A stretch of DNA of 54,979 nt from Flavobacterium sp. (GCF_024305175.1 NZ_JAMWYY010000019.1:1-54979); one strand, 5' to 3'. Shown: positions 7,474 through 15,755, counted from the first letter of the stretch. The notes: generated from the sequence alone by a model not told the origin. Program-made: numbers and translations.

Positions 7474-7884
7474 TTACTCTCCAAAGTGCGTGTTACCACG
7501 CACTTTTTTATTATCAGGGTGGTCGGCCGGGTAGCGCTCCTCATCAATATCTGAATTAAAGTCGCGGTTTTCTGCCGTTTCCATATCTTCTTCTTCATTG
7601 GCTGTGCCCCTGTTCTTATCTACAACTTTACCATTGCCGTTCTCAGCACGGTCAGACTCTGTTACCGGTACAGCCCTTTTTTCATCTACATCGCGCGCAC
7701 GTGCGGTTGTTTCTGTTTCGCCCTCCTCATTCTTTTCCAGTTCTTCTTTCATCCTGTCTTGGCTCGGGTCGTAATTTTTGGGCAGGTTCTCCCCGCTAAA
7801 GCCTTCATTTTTTGGGCTTTGTTTTTCTTCGTTATTTATTTTTTTAGAACCTAAATCTTTAGGGTCGTCCGTTCCGTTTGCCAT
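7474..7884 (-). CDS. Highly hydrophilic, probably disordered protein
   Basis: 136 residues, mostly Glu, Asp, Lys, Asn, Arg and Gly (MANGTDDPKDLGSKKINNEE at the start, ERYPADHPDNKKVRGNTHFG near the end). No signal peptide, no membrane segment, no Cys. Overall character matches the 136-residue protein encoded at 6055-6465, though I see no convincing alignment beyond composition. It is the last gene of a minus-strand set: 25 bases after the DUF4468-like gene, which itself is 1 base after an 85-codon gene. A stress-protectant or hydrophilin-type role is a guess from composition. No family recognised. Confidence 0.65.
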   Translation of the reverse strand: MANGTDDPKDLGSKKINNEEKQSPKNEGFSGENLPKNYDPSQDRMKEELEKNEEGETETTARARDVDEKRAVPVTESDRAENGNGKVVDKNRGTANEEEDMETAENRDFNSDIDEERYPADHPDNKKVRGNTHFGE

Positions 7885-7909
7885 ATCCTTGTGTTTTGTT
7901 TGTTACTGT

Positions 7910-8419
7910 TTAGCGGTAATTCATTATAAAATCATAATGAGAATTTACAATATCATTTACGGTGTCTTCAAGCGTCACATCCAGTGTGTTGTAGCCGTCT
8001 TTCAGCTTACCTTCAGATGTAAAATAATCAGGCAGCTTATATTCCAGCAACACATCATCAAGGTAAATTTCAGTTATATTAAAAGATACTGTATAGCTCG
8101 ACTGGTTAAACTCAAACCGAATGTCATATTTTATTTTGTGGTAAAAGTTTTCGCCGCGGTTACCGTAGTTAAAAGCATTTTTTTTATAAGCCGTTATTGT
8201 TATACTGTTTTGCGTTACGTTACTTATATCGCTGCCTTCCTGAGTGCGGTTATAATCTTGTGCCCAGTTTTTGGTTAATGAAATAAGTTTTTCATTAGAT
8301 GTTGCCGGTATATCAACCGTTACTGCATCAAACCCATTGGGTGTTAATGCAAATTCGGGTGGTTGTGCATGCAGCATGCCTAACACAAAAAAACAGGCCA
8401 TACCAAAAAAACTTTTCAT
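7910..8419 (-). CDS. Secreted DUF4468-like protein
   Basis: 169 residues with a signal peptide (MKSFFGMACFFVLGMLHA, cleaved before QPPEF). The mature part (FALTPNGFDAVTVDIPATSNEKLISLTKNWAQDY...ITAYKKNAF..YDIRFEFNQSSYTVSFNITEIYL) resembles the DUF4468 domain of Bacteroidota, a TBP-like alpha/beta fold with short duplicated halves. That is a judgement from pattern; other periplasmic domains of similar layout are possible. It should be periplasmic or outer-membrane associated. It starts 1 base after the stop of the 85-codon gene, so the two are translationally close. Confidence 0.6.
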   Translation of the reverse strand: MKSFFGMACFFVLGMLHAQPPEFALTPNGFDAVTVDIPATSNEKLISLTKNWAQDYNRTQEGSDISNVTQNSITITAYKKNAFNYGNRGENFYHKIKYDIRFEFNQSSYTVSFNITEIYLDDVLLEYKLPDYFTSEGKLKDGYNTLDVTLEDTVNDIVNSHYDFIMNYR

Positions 8420-8420
8420 A

Positions 8421-8678
8421 TTAGACCTTTTTTAGTGCCTTTTCAAACTCTTCTTTAATCCTGTTTGTCGATACAAGGAATGGTTTTTTGCTTATACTTA
8501 TAGTAATATCATCTCCTGCAATAGCATAAGAACCTTCAAACTTGCCCACAGGTGTGCTTCCTTCAAAGCTGCCCTGCTGCTCATCGCCGGCAAGTTTGCC
8601 TTTATCGCCAATTGTGCTTTTTATCTTGTTTAACAGCCCCGCTTTGTCGCCAGGATATTTAATAGTGAACTGGTCCAT
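8421..8678 (-). CDS. Small soluble protein, possibly polyhydroxyalkanoate-system-like
   Basis: 85 residues, no signal peptide. An N-terminal strand-helix (FTIKYPGDKAGLLNKIKSTI), a Gly-rich middle (GSFEGSTPVGKFEGSYAIAG) and a final strand-helix (ITISISKKPFLVSTNRIKEEFEKALKKV). The ordering of a helix, then 'G.F.G...G.F.G...' strands, then 'I.I..KP.......I...' is reminiscent of the PHA-granule-region small proteins (PF09650), but that match is weak. First gene of the minus-strand set that continues with the DUF4468-like and hydrophilic genes. Confidence 0.65.
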   Translation of the reverse strand: MDQFTIKYPGDKAGLLNKIKSTIGDKGKLAGDEQQGSFEGSTPVGKFEGSYAIAGDDITISISKKPFLVSTNRIKEEFEKALKKV

Positions 8679-8817
8679 GTAAAATGTTTTTGTTAGATGT
8701 AAATTTAACTAATGCCTGGTGCAAAAGCTGTTTAGTTTTTGTTAAAGCATTTTAATGTAGTTTATAAAAATGTTAAAATACACACAAATAGGTATTTTAC
8801 AGTGTTTTACAATTAAA

Positions 8818-8825
8818 TATATTTG
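8818..8825 (+). promoter_or_regulatory. Bacteroidota -7 promoter element before the lipoprotein gene
   Basis: TATATTTG, an exact TAnnTTTG match, ends 23 bases before the preferred ATG 8849. Confidence 0.5.
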
Positions 8826-8848
8826 GATTGAACTCTAAATGTATAACT

Positions 8849-9499
8849 ATGAAATCAATCAGTACTTATTTAAAAATGGCAGCACTGGTATTTTTTGCCA
8901 TGCTTGCTTTTGGTTGTGATGAGGAAGACCCCTCTGAAACCTTTAACCATGACGATACAAGCAATTATTACGGCGACTGGAAGCGCAGTAATATGGAATC
9001 GTATGTGCGTTTTGAATCTTCTACAGCAATTACCTGTGTGGGTGGGCAGGAAACCTTTGGGACTTTTAACGCATCAGAACCTTCTATGACATTTGTGGTG
9101 GGCGGAGAAACCATAAAATTTCCGCTTCAGTTTGATGGTGACAGTATGCTGGTAGGCGTTCCCGACCAGGCCATTGACACCCATAATGCACAGGTATATT
9201 ACCGCAGCGATAACTTTCCGTGTGATGGTGGAGGAAATGGCGGAGACGGTACAGGTAATGTTATGTTCTGGATATCATCTGATTTTGGGTGCGGCAATAT
9301 TTCGGTAACGGTTAACGGATACGGCGGCGCTATTACCGGATATTACAATTCGTCACCGGATTGCGGTGCATCGGGTGCAGCCAATTTTACCCTGCCTGCC
9401 GGCAGCTATAACTTTACCGCAAGCTGCTCCGGCTATAGTTGGGATGGTACAGTTACCGTATCGGAAGGTTCCTGTTATAAAATGCAGCTAACCCTTTAA
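8849..9499 (+). CDS. Lipoprotein of unknown function
   Basis: 216 residues from ATG 8849, giving MKSISTYLKMAALVFFAMLAFGC, a good lipoprotein signal with lipobox LAFGC; an in-frame TTG at 8828 lies almost on the promoter element and is less likely. The acidic start of the mature part (CDEEDPSE) suggests export to the cell surface. It has two parts: a strand-rich N-terminal domain with YYGDWKRSNM.. and, after a Gly-rich linker (GGGNGGDGTG), a C-terminal domain with four Cys resembling small all-beta carbohydrate- or ligand-binding modules. Family not recognised. It converges on the btuD-like gene with a 4-base overlap of the two ends. Confidence 0.75.
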   Translation: MKSISTYLKMAALVFFAMLAFGCDEEDPSETFNHDDTSNYYGDWKRSNMESYVRFESSTAITCVGGQETFGTFNASEPSMTFVVGGETIKFPLQFDGDSMLVGVPDQAIDTHNAQVYYRSDNFPCDGGGNGGDGTGNVMFWISSDFGCGNISVTVNGYGGAITGYYNSSPDCGASGAANFTLPAGSYNFTASCSGYSWDGTVTVSEGSCYKMQLTL

Positions 9500-10287
9500 C
9501 CGGGTTTAATGATAAAGCCGCCTTTTGCATTGTCAAAATAAATGTTTTTGTCATTAAAAAGGCGGTTAAAAATATCCATTTCCCTAAGCAGGGCAGGGGT
9601 GTTTTGTATTACACCCTCGCTTGTCATTACAATTACCTCATCGCTTAATTGCAATGCCAGGTCTAAATCGTGGGTAGAATATAAAATGCTCTTACCTGTT
9701 TCTTGGGTTAGCTGTTTTAAAAGCTTTAGCAGGCTTACTTTGTGGAGCAAATCAAGGTGTGTGGTAGGCTCATCCAGCACAATAATCGGGGTATCCTGCG
9801 CAAGGGCACGTGCTATAAGTACTTTTTGTAACTGCCCGTCGCTTATCTCATAATGCTTCTTATCTGCAAGGTGTTCCAGTTGCACCATTTGCAAAGCCTC
9901 GTTAGTTTTAGCGATATCCTCTTCTGCAAGCATACCAAGCCAGTTGGTATAAGGCTGCCTGCCCAGCGCAATAAGCTCATAAACTGGAAGATTGCTTGGC
10001 GGCAACGCTTCAGTTAAAACAATGCTGAGGTTTTGTGCAAGCGTTTTGGCAGAGTAGCTTCTTATATTTTTCCCGTTAAGCATTACCTCTCCCTGTAAAG
10101 GCTTTTGAATACCTGTAAGCGTGCGCAACAGGGTAGATTTACCAATACCATTAGCGCCAATAAGTGCGGTAAGGCAGCCTTTTTGAAGCTGTACCGATAC
10201 ATTGTTTGCTACAGCAGTAACTTCTTTACCGTTACGGTAGCCAATGCTTATTCTGTTAGCCGATAAAATTGTAACTTCCTCTTTCAT
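9496..10287 (-). CDS. btuD: ABC transporter ATPase, vitamin B12 importer type (BtuD-like)
   Basis: 263 residues. Walker A GANGIGKST (44-52), Walker B IIVLDEPTTHLD, H-loop STHD. The signature is ISDGQ rather than LSGGQ, and the Q-loop position reads SIVLTEA without Gln. The D-loop/VPVYELIALGRQP-type stretch (VYELIALGRQPYTNW) is characteristic of ATPases of the FecE/HmuV/BtuD group. As the last gene of btuF-btuC-btuD it should energise import of cobalamin across the inner membrane. On domain content alone a heme or siderophore system is equally possible; the divergent riboswitch-btuB-btuG operon makes B12 the best call. Confidence 0.8.
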   Translation of the reverse strand: MKEEVTILSANRISIGYRNGKEVTAVANNVSVQLQKGCLTALIGANGIGKSTLLRTLTGIQKPLQGEVMLNGKNIRSYSAKTLAQNLSIVLTEALPPSNLPVYELIALGRQPYTNWLGMLAEEDIAKTNEALQMVQLEHLADKKHYEISDGQLQKVLIARALAQDTPIIVLDEPTTHLDLLHKVSLLKLLKQLTQETGKSILYSTHDLDLALQLSDEVIVMTSEGVIQNTPALLREMDIFNRLFNDKNIYFDNAKGGFIIKPG

Positions 10288-10291
10288 AGCC

Positions 10292-11326
10292 CTATGAATA
10301 ACTTCTGTTACGTTTTCTCAGTAAAAGCCATATAACCACAGGCGCCCCTACTATAGATGTTACTGCGTTTATGGGCAGGGTAAGTTCACTTCCAGGTAAT
10401 TGGGTTACTATATCACAAACTAACAGCACTATAGCGCCGGATAACAACGTGCCCCAAAACAACACCAGATGATTGCTTGTCCGGAAGGCAAGTTTTGCCA
10501 TATGCGGCACAGCAAGCCCTATAAACGCTACAGGCCCGGCAAAAGCCGTAATAGAACCTGCCAGTATGCTCGTGGCAAGTATAATGATAAAACGTGCCCT
10601 GCCAAAGCTGATGCCCATGCTTTTGGCATAACGCTCGCCAAGCAACAGTGCATTAAGAGGTTTTATACAGGTTGCCGCAAGCACTATACCTGTTGCACAG
10701 GCGGCGGCAAGTATAGCAATGTTTTCCCACGACAGGCTGCCCAGGCTGCCCATTGCCCAAAAAGTGAATTTCTGTAATTGCTGTGCCGTGCTGAAATAAG
10801 TAAGCACACCAACTATTGCGCTGGTAAAGCTGCCAAACATTAGCCCTACTATAAGTATGGCCATAGTATCGCGCAGCCGTGCAGCTACTGAAAGCACTGC
10901 AAGCAGTACAAAAAAACTGCCCAGCATAGAGGCTGCCACGGTACCGTATGATGAGAGGAAAAGATCTTTTACCATTACGGGCAAAAAACCTGCACCTAAA
11001 ATTACAAAGGCAACCCCAAGGCTGGCGCCGGAGCTTAACCCCAGCACATAGGGCCCTGCAAGCGGATTACGGAAAAGGGTTTGCATCAGCAGGCCGCTTA
11101 AAGAAAGCCCCATACCTGCCAGAACGGCCGTTATAGCTTTTGGTAACCTGTAGTTTAATATAATAAACTCCCAAGTGGCTTTGCCGGCACCCTTGCCTGC
11201 AAGTGTGTTTACCACATCGTGAAAGGGAATGTTAACCGAGCCCAGGCTAAGGTTTAGCACAAACAGCAAGGCAAGGGCTGCAGTGAGCACACCAAACAAA
11301 ATGATATTTTTTTTTCCCGCCTGCAA
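10292..11326 (-). CDS. btuC: FecCD/BtuC-type ABC permease
   Basis: 344 residues and about ten transmembrane helices, the family norm. Characteristic blocks are present: YRLPKAITAVLAGMGLSLSGLLMQTLFRNPLAGPYVLG, the interface with the ATPase (GERYAKSMG) and FAGPVAFIGLAVPHMAKL near the end. It starts with TTG at 11324-11326 (TTG CAG GCG), because no in-frame ATG exists before residue 68, and it begins 6 bases after the btuF stop. Role: inner-membrane channel for cobalamin (or another TonB-imported metal chelate) delivered by the btuF product. It is separated from btuD by 4 bases, so the three genes form a tight operon. Confidence 0.85.
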   Translation of the reverse strand: MQAGKKNIILFGVLTAALALLFVLNLSLGSVNIPFHDVVNTLAGKGAGKATWEFIILNYRLPKAITAVLAGMGLSLSGLLMQTLFRNPLAGPYVLGLSSGASLGVAFVILGAGFLPVMVKDLFLSSYGTVAASMLGSFFVLLAVLSVAARLRDTMAILIVGLMFGSFTSAIVGVLTYFSTAQQLQKFTFWAMGSLGSLSWENIAILAAACATGIVLAATCIKPLNALLLGERYAKSMGISFGRARFIIILATSILAGSITAFAGPVAFIGLAVPHMAKLAFRTSNHLVLFWGTLLSGAIVLLVCDIVTQLPGSELTLPINAVTSIVGAPVVIWLLLRKRNRSYS

Positions 11327-11332
11327 ATGATA

Positions 11333-12472
11333 TTATTTTAGCTTTTCGAAGAATTGCAGTTCATAATCAGGTAACAGCCCGGAGTGCAGTATTTTCACAA
11401 GGTCTTTCAGTACCAGGTCGGGGCGGTTTGGGGCAAGTTCATAATAAATAACCCCGCCTGTTGCACCTTTCCTGCTGCTGAAAGAATATACCTCACCATT
11501 CTTATACGCCTTAAATTCGGTATAATGCGGGTTATCGTCCGCCATTTCCTGTAACGATGTAAACTGTCCCGGCCCAATCCAGTAGTCGGCATTATGTGCT
11601 TTTTCCAGTACGCTTTCAAAAGAAAGGGTGTGGCTGCCTGTGCCGCTGGTATCGCTCCACAGGTAGTTGGCATGGGCATCTTTTATAAAAAGGGCAGCCC
11701 AGCTACTACCCTGCGGCAGGTACCAATGGTCCTGATACATGGCACCGCTTAAAACAGTAGGTTTATTAGTGGCTTTCGCTGCAAGCGCAAGCGCGGCTTT
11801 ATAGTCGGTTTCTATCTTACTAAAAATGCTGTCGGCCTGTTTTTGCTTGCCGTAAAGCTCACCAAAAAACTTTATCCATTCGGCTTTGCCAAGCGGCGAT
11901 TGCTCTGTCCAGTCGCCATTATACAAAACAGTTATGCCGCTTTGCTGCAAAATATCCATTGTTTTGTTATCGCTGCTTATGCTGAAACCTACAACAACAT
12001 CAGGAGAAAGGTCTATCATTACCTCTGTGTTCATCCTTTCATTAGCGCCTGTTTCGCGTACTTTGCCTGCATTTATAAGCGCTCTTGTTTTTTCCGAAGA
12101 AATATAATCTGTCCCCGGAAAACCAATCAGTGAATTTTCCTCTCCAAGCATCTCTAAAGAGGGTATATGTGTGGTTGAGGTTACAACCACGCGCTTAACA
12201 GGTACCTGTACTGTAGTATAGCTTTTAAGGCTGTCGGGCACTATTGCGCCTTTTTGCTTCAGCACATAGGTAAAGCCTTCTTTGGCTTCGGGCCAGGGCT
12301 TGGTTACCTTAACAACAGAATAATCATCATACCGGTAAATAGCCAGCCCGCTTGCGTAACTAATGCTGTTACCTGCATTTTTGGGTGCATCTGTTGTACT
12401 TTGCTGTTCGTTTTTACAGCCATAAAGCAATGCAATAATAACAACGGAAAGTATGCTAATGTAGTTTTTCAT
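11333..12472 (-). CDS. btuF: ABC transporter substrate-binding lipoprotein, probable cobalamin binder (BtuF-like)
   Basis: 379 residues from ATG 12472, with signal MKNYISILSVVIIALLYGC (lipobox LLYGC). The two-lobed PF01497 fold is recognisable: VVVTSTTHIPSLEMLGEENSLIGF (first lobe start), SPDVVVGF, SGITVLYNGDWTEQSPLGKAEWIKFFG, a long connecting helix and DYWIGPG. It is a periplasmic-face, membrane-anchored receptor handing substrate to btuC. In Bacteroidota such proteins serve B12, heme or siderophores; here the context supports B12. A promoter element TACCTTTG ends 18 bases before the ATG, leaving no room for a second riboswitch on this side. Confidence 0.8.
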   Translation of the reverse strand: MKNYISILSVVIIALLYGCKNEQQSTTDAPKNAGNSISYASGLAIYRYDDYSVVKVTKPWPEAKEGFTYVLKQKGAIVPDSLKSYTTVQVPVKRVVVTSTTHIPSLEMLGEENSLIGFPGTDYISSEKTRALINAGKVRETGANERMNTEVMIDLSPDVVVGFSISSDNKTMDILQQSGITVLYNGDWTEQSPLGKAEWIKFFGELYGKQKQADSIFSKIETDYKAALALAAKATNKPTVLSGAMYQDHWYLPQGSSWAALFIKDAHANYLWSDTSGTGSHTLSFESVLEKAHNADYWIGPGQFTSLQEMADDNPHYTEFKAYKNGEVYSFSSRKGATGGVIYYELAPNRPDLVLKDLVKILHSGLLPDYELQFFEKLK

Positions 12473-12490
12473 AAAAAATATTGGCAGTTG

Positions 12491-12498
12491 CAAAGGTA
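12491..12498 (-). promoter_or_regulatory. -7 promoter element of the btuF-btuC-btuD operon
   Basis: On the minus strand TACCTTTG, an exact TAnnTTTG match, 18 bases before ATG 12472. A TTG lies 14 bases further upstream, closer than the usual 17-23. Confidence 0.45.
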
Positions 12499-12524
12499 TA
12501 AATTAAATATTTCAATAGTATTCT

Positions 12525-12532
12525 TATATTTG
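12525..12532 (+). promoter_or_regulatory. -7 promoter element of the riboswitch-btuB transcript
   Basis: TATATTTG, an exact TAnnTTTG match. Initiation about 7 bases later (near 12539) places the transcript start exactly at the 5' edge of the riboswitch. Confidence 0.5.
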
Positions 12533-12537
12533 CGGCG

Positions 12538-12723
12538 GTTTAAGGTTGCACAGGTTGTATTAGTCTGTGCATTAAAAGGGAACCGGGTTAAAATCCCGGG
12601 CTGTACCCGCAACTGTAAGCTTACCCGTTTTAACGGGGGCTGTTGTTAACTGCATGCCACTGTGGCCACGCGCCATGGGAAGGAAAACAACAGTACGCAA
12701 GCCAGGAGACCTGCCTTATGCTG
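12538..12723 (+). ncRNA. Cobalamin riboswitch
   Basis: The hallmark B12 box GCCAGGAGACCTGCC is at 12701-12715, and the upstream core (AAAGGGAACCGGGTTAAAATCCCGGGCTGTACCCGCAACTG, about 12575-12615) has the hairpin CCGGG..CCCGG and the invariant CCCGCAACTGT. This is a class-I adenosylcobalamin-type aptamer. It ends about 40 bases before the btuB start. The intervening bases contain a possible weak hairpin GCC..GGC (about 12738-12755) that could mask the start region, so translational control is more likely than termination, since there is no T run. Expected effect: btuB and btuG are switched off when cobalamin is plentiful. Confidence 0.92.
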
Positions 12724-12764
12724 TAACCAATACAGGGCCTTCGGGAAAAAAGGCTCAGGAAAAT

Positions 12765-14591
12765 ATGGCTTTACAAAAACCTTTTTATTTTATTATGTTA
12801 TTGCTGTGCCCGTACCTTTGGGCGCAACAGGATAGTATTACCCGGCTTAAGGAGGTAATAATATCTGACACCCAGTTGCAGGATTTTTCGGGTACGCAGT
12901 CGGTTTTACGTATAAACGATTCTGTAATTATGCGTAACGGCTCTTCGTTAACCGACCTGCTACGCTACAACAGTGTGGTGTATTTTAAAGAAAACGGGTT
13001 GGGCATGGTTTCTTCGCCATCATTCAGGGGGACTACCGCGCAGCAAACTGCTGTTGTTTGGAATGGCATTAACATTAATTCACAACTCAATGGCCTTACT
13101 GATTTCAATACCATAAATACCCGCGACTTTAGCAGTATCGCCGTAAGGGCAGGGGGCGGAAGTGTTATATATGGCAGCAGCGCTATTGGCGGCAGCATCC
13201 ACTTAAATAACAATCTTACTTTTGCAGATACCATTGCCAACAGCGTATATGCAAACTATGGGAGTTACAACACTTTTGGCATTAATTATAATGCGAAAGC
13301 ATCTACAAAAAAAACGAGTTTAGATTTTAGTATTACTCACAACAGTTCTGATAACGATTATGAGTACCCGGAAACTGATGTTAATAATGAAAACGGTCAG
13401 TTTTATAACCTGAGTGCCAACCTTGCTCTCGGTTTTAAGCTGAATGAAAACAACATACTCCGCCTGTATAATTATATATATGACAGCGAAAGGCACTTTT
13501 CAGGCACGGTAAGCGCGCCTTCATTAAGCAAATACCGCGACAGGAACTCGCGCAACATGGCTGAGTGGCTGGGTACATACGGGCGTTTTACATCTAAGCT
13601 TAAAGCTGCACTGCTTACAGAGCATTATAAGTATTATGCACGTGCATTAAACCCGGACTATACTTTTGGAAAAGTTAATACCCTGATTGGCAGGTATGAT
13701 ATTGCCTATCAGGCAGCTAAAAATATAAAGCTGAATGTTATAGCCGATATTACCCATAATGACGGTAACGGTTCTGATATTGAGGAGGCATCCCGCACGG
13801 TTACATCTTTTAGCTTTTTGATGCAACATAATGTTACAACAAGGTTGTATTATGAAGCCGGACTTCGCCGCGAGATAACCGATGCTTATGATAGCCCTAT
13901 GCTTTTTTCGGCTGGTGCCCGTTACAGTGTGTCCGATTTTTATGCGGTAAAGCTTAATGCATCACGAAACTTCAGGATTCCTACGTTTAACGACCTGTAC
14001 TGGGTGGGCAGCGGCAACCCCTATTTAAAGCCTGAAAGCTCTTACCAGGCAGAAATTGGTAATGAATTTACTTTTAACGCCCTAAAGCTATCGGTAACTG
14101 GCTATTACATTAAGCTGAAAGATATGTTGCGGTGGATTCCCGTAAATAACGTTTGGCGCCCGGAAAATGTTGGAAAGGTAAATACCTATGGCGCTGAAGC
14201 TATTGCAGGCTGGCAGAAAAGCTTTGGTAACAGCAATCTTACTGCCGATGCTACCTATGCCTATACTGTTTCGAGGGAAGACGGCAGCAGCAACCAGCTT
14301 ATATATGTGCCTTTGCATAAAGTTACTGCCTCAATAGCCTACGGCTACAAAAACGCATCTGTTTACTACCGCCACCTGTATAACGGCAGCGTATTTACCA
14401 CATCTGATAACAGCGATGAGGTAGAAGCCTATAATGTGGCAACACTTGGAGCAGAATATACCATCGGTATTTGCGGTGGGCTTACTGTGGGTGTACAGGC
14501 GCACAACCTTTTTGATGCAGCCTATGAAAATGTTACCAAGCGCCCTATGCCGGGCAGGAATTACAATATGTACCTTAACTTCAAATTTTAA
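12765..14591 (+). CDS. btuB: TonB-dependent outer-membrane receptor for cobalamin (BtuB-like)
   Basis: 608 residues from ATG 12765, which gives the signal peptide MALQKPFYFIMLLLCPYLWA; an in-frame ATG at 12654 falls inside the riboswitch and is rejected. The plug domain (SLTDLLRYNSVVYFKENG, SSPSFRGTTAQQTAVVWNGI, IAVRAGGGSVIYGSSAIGGSI) is followed by a beta-barrel of about 22 strands with conserved SRNFRIPTFNDLYWVGSGNPYLKPE and the aromatic C-terminus YLNFKF. It lacks the carboxypeptidase-like extension common to SusC proteins, so it resembles the compact BtuB receptors. The riboswitch in its leader is the main reason to assign vitamin B12. Confidence 0.88.
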   Translation: MALQKPFYFIMLLLCPYLWAQQDSITRLKEVIISDTQLQDFSGTQSVLRINDSVIMRNGSSLTDLLRYNSVVYFKENGLGMVSSPSFRGTTAQQTAVVWNGININSQLNGLTDFNTINTRDFSSIAVRAGGGSVIYGSSAIGGSIHLNNNLTFADTIANSVYANYGSYNTFGINYNAKASTKKTSLDFSITHNSSDNDYEYPETDVNNENGQFYNLSANLALGFKLNENNILRLYNYIYDSERHFSGTVSAPSLSKYRDRNSRNMAEWLGTYGRFTSKLKAALLTEHYKYYARALNPDYTFGKVNTLIGRYDIAYQAAKNIKLNVIADITHNDGNGSDIEEASRTVTSFSFLMQHNVTTRLYYEAGLRREITDAYDSPMLFSAGARYSVSDFYAVKLNASRNFRIPTFNDLYWVGSGNPYLKPESSYQAEIGNEFTFNALKLSVTGYYIKLKDMLRWIPVNNVWRPENVGKVNTYGAEAIAGWQKSFGNSNLTADATYAYTVSREDGSSNQLIYVPLHKVTASIAYGYKNASVYYRHLYNGSVFTTSDNSDEVEAYNVATLGAEYTIGICGGLTVGVQAHNLFDAAYENVTKRPMPGRNYNMYLNFKF

Positions 14592-14597
14592 TATAAC

Positions 14598-15668
14598 ATG
14601 AAAATCAACAAACTTTTATTAATGGCTTTTGCAGGTTCGTTATTCTTCGTATCCTGTAGCAGTGATGATGATTCTTCGTCAGATGGGCCTAAGGGCAATT
14701 ATGACAATGGTGTGCTTATACTCAATGAGGGTGGATTCCAGCAAGGCAATTCTACTATTTCATTTCTGTCAAAAGATAATATACTTCAGAATAATATCTT
14801 CAGCACTGTAAATGGTACCGATTTAGGCGATACAGGGCAGGATATAGGCCTTAATGGTGAATATGCTTACATAGTAGTGAACAACTCTCACAAAATAGAG
14901 GTGGCTAACCGTTACACTATGGAAAAAGTAACCGCTATAACTAATGGTTTAGACAATCCGCGTTATATAGCTTTTGAAGACAACAGGGGCTATGTTACCA
15001 ACTGGGGCGACCCTAATGATACACAGGATGATTTTGTTGCTGTTATAGATCTTTCTACTAACACGGTTACTGCAACTATACCTGTAGCAGAAGGGCCTGA
15101 GCGTATTATTGAAGAAAACGGCAAACTGTATGTGGCACACAAAGGCGGATATAGTTATGGTAATACTATCAGCGTTATTAATGCAGCTACCAATACCGTA
15201 ACAGCAACAATAGCAGTAGGGGATGTGCCGGATGCCATTGAAGAACAAGATGGCAGGCTGTATGTTATGAGCGAAGGAAAGGCTGCATGGTCTGGTACTG
15301 AAACAGGCGGCAGGCTCACGGTAGTTAACCTTTCTGATAATAGTGTTGTAACAACATACAACTTAGCACAGACTGCCCACCCTTCCAATATGGTAATAGA
15401 AGATGAAAAGCTGTATTATACTGTAGATTCTGATATATATGTAATGAACCTTACGGATAATGCTTTGCCATCTACTCCGCTGTTCAGCATAGCTGATCAG
15501 GGTGTTTATGGTATTTATGCATTAGAGGTTGAAGACAACAGGATTTATATAGGCGATGCGGTTGATTATAACTCAAACGGTAAAGTATATATTTACTCTT
15601 TAACCGGTATGTTACAAAACTCTTACACTGTAGGGGTTATACCCACAGGTTTTTATTTTAATGATTAA
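14598..15668 (+). CDS. btuG: Surface lipoprotein with YncE/DUF5074-type beta-propeller (BtuG-like)
   Basis: 356 residues. Signal MKINKLLLMAFAGSLFFVSC, then SSDDDSSSD right after the Cys, which is a good Bacteroidota signal for export to the cell surface. The mature part consists of repeats of the YncE propeller kind (DNPRYIAFEDNRGYVTNW, FVAVIDLSTNTVTATIPV, PERIIEENGKLYVAHKG, ISVINAATNTVTATIAV, PDAIEEQDGRLYVMSEG), about seven blades. BtuG of Bacteroides is a surface propeller of this class that captures cobalamin for BtuB and is encoded beside it. This gene starts 6 bases after btuB, under the same riboswitch, so I infer the same job. The exact ligand is not proven. Confidence 0.8.
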   Translation: MKINKLLLMAFAGSLFFVSCSSDDDSSSDGPKGNYDNGVLILNEGGFQQGNSTISFLSKDNILQNNIFSTVNGTDLGDTGQDIGLNGEYAYIVVNNSHKIEVANRYTMEKVTAITNGLDNPRYIAFEDNRGYVTNWGDPNDTQDDFVAVIDLSTNTVTATIPVAEGPERIIEENGKLYVAHKGGYSYGNTISVINAATNTVTATIAVGDVPDAIEEQDGRLYVMSEGKAAWSGTETGGRLTVVNLSDNSVVTTYNLAQTAHPSNMVIEDEKLYYTVDSDIYVMNLTDNALPSTPLFSIADQGVYGIYALEVEDNRIYIGDAVDYNSNGKVYIYSLTGMLQNSYTVGVIPTGFYFND

Positions 15669-15713
15669 GTGTTGGGTTTAAGATACCTGTTGCTGTAGCG
15701 GCAGGAAACAGGA

Positions 15714-15741
15714 ACGGCTGCCATTGGCAGCCGTACTTTTT
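15714..15741 (+). terminator. Terminator of the btuB-btuG operon
   Basis: Stem ACGGCTGCC/GGCAGCCGT (15714-15722 with 15726-15734), then ACTTTTT. Confidence 0.8.
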
Positions 15742-15755
15742 AAAAGCTTTTTTAT

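Noticed and set aside
12654..12764. Upstream extension of the btuB reading frame by 37 codons
   Set aside because: These codons lie inside the riboswitch and B12 box and have no signal peptide; ATG 12765 gives a proper one.
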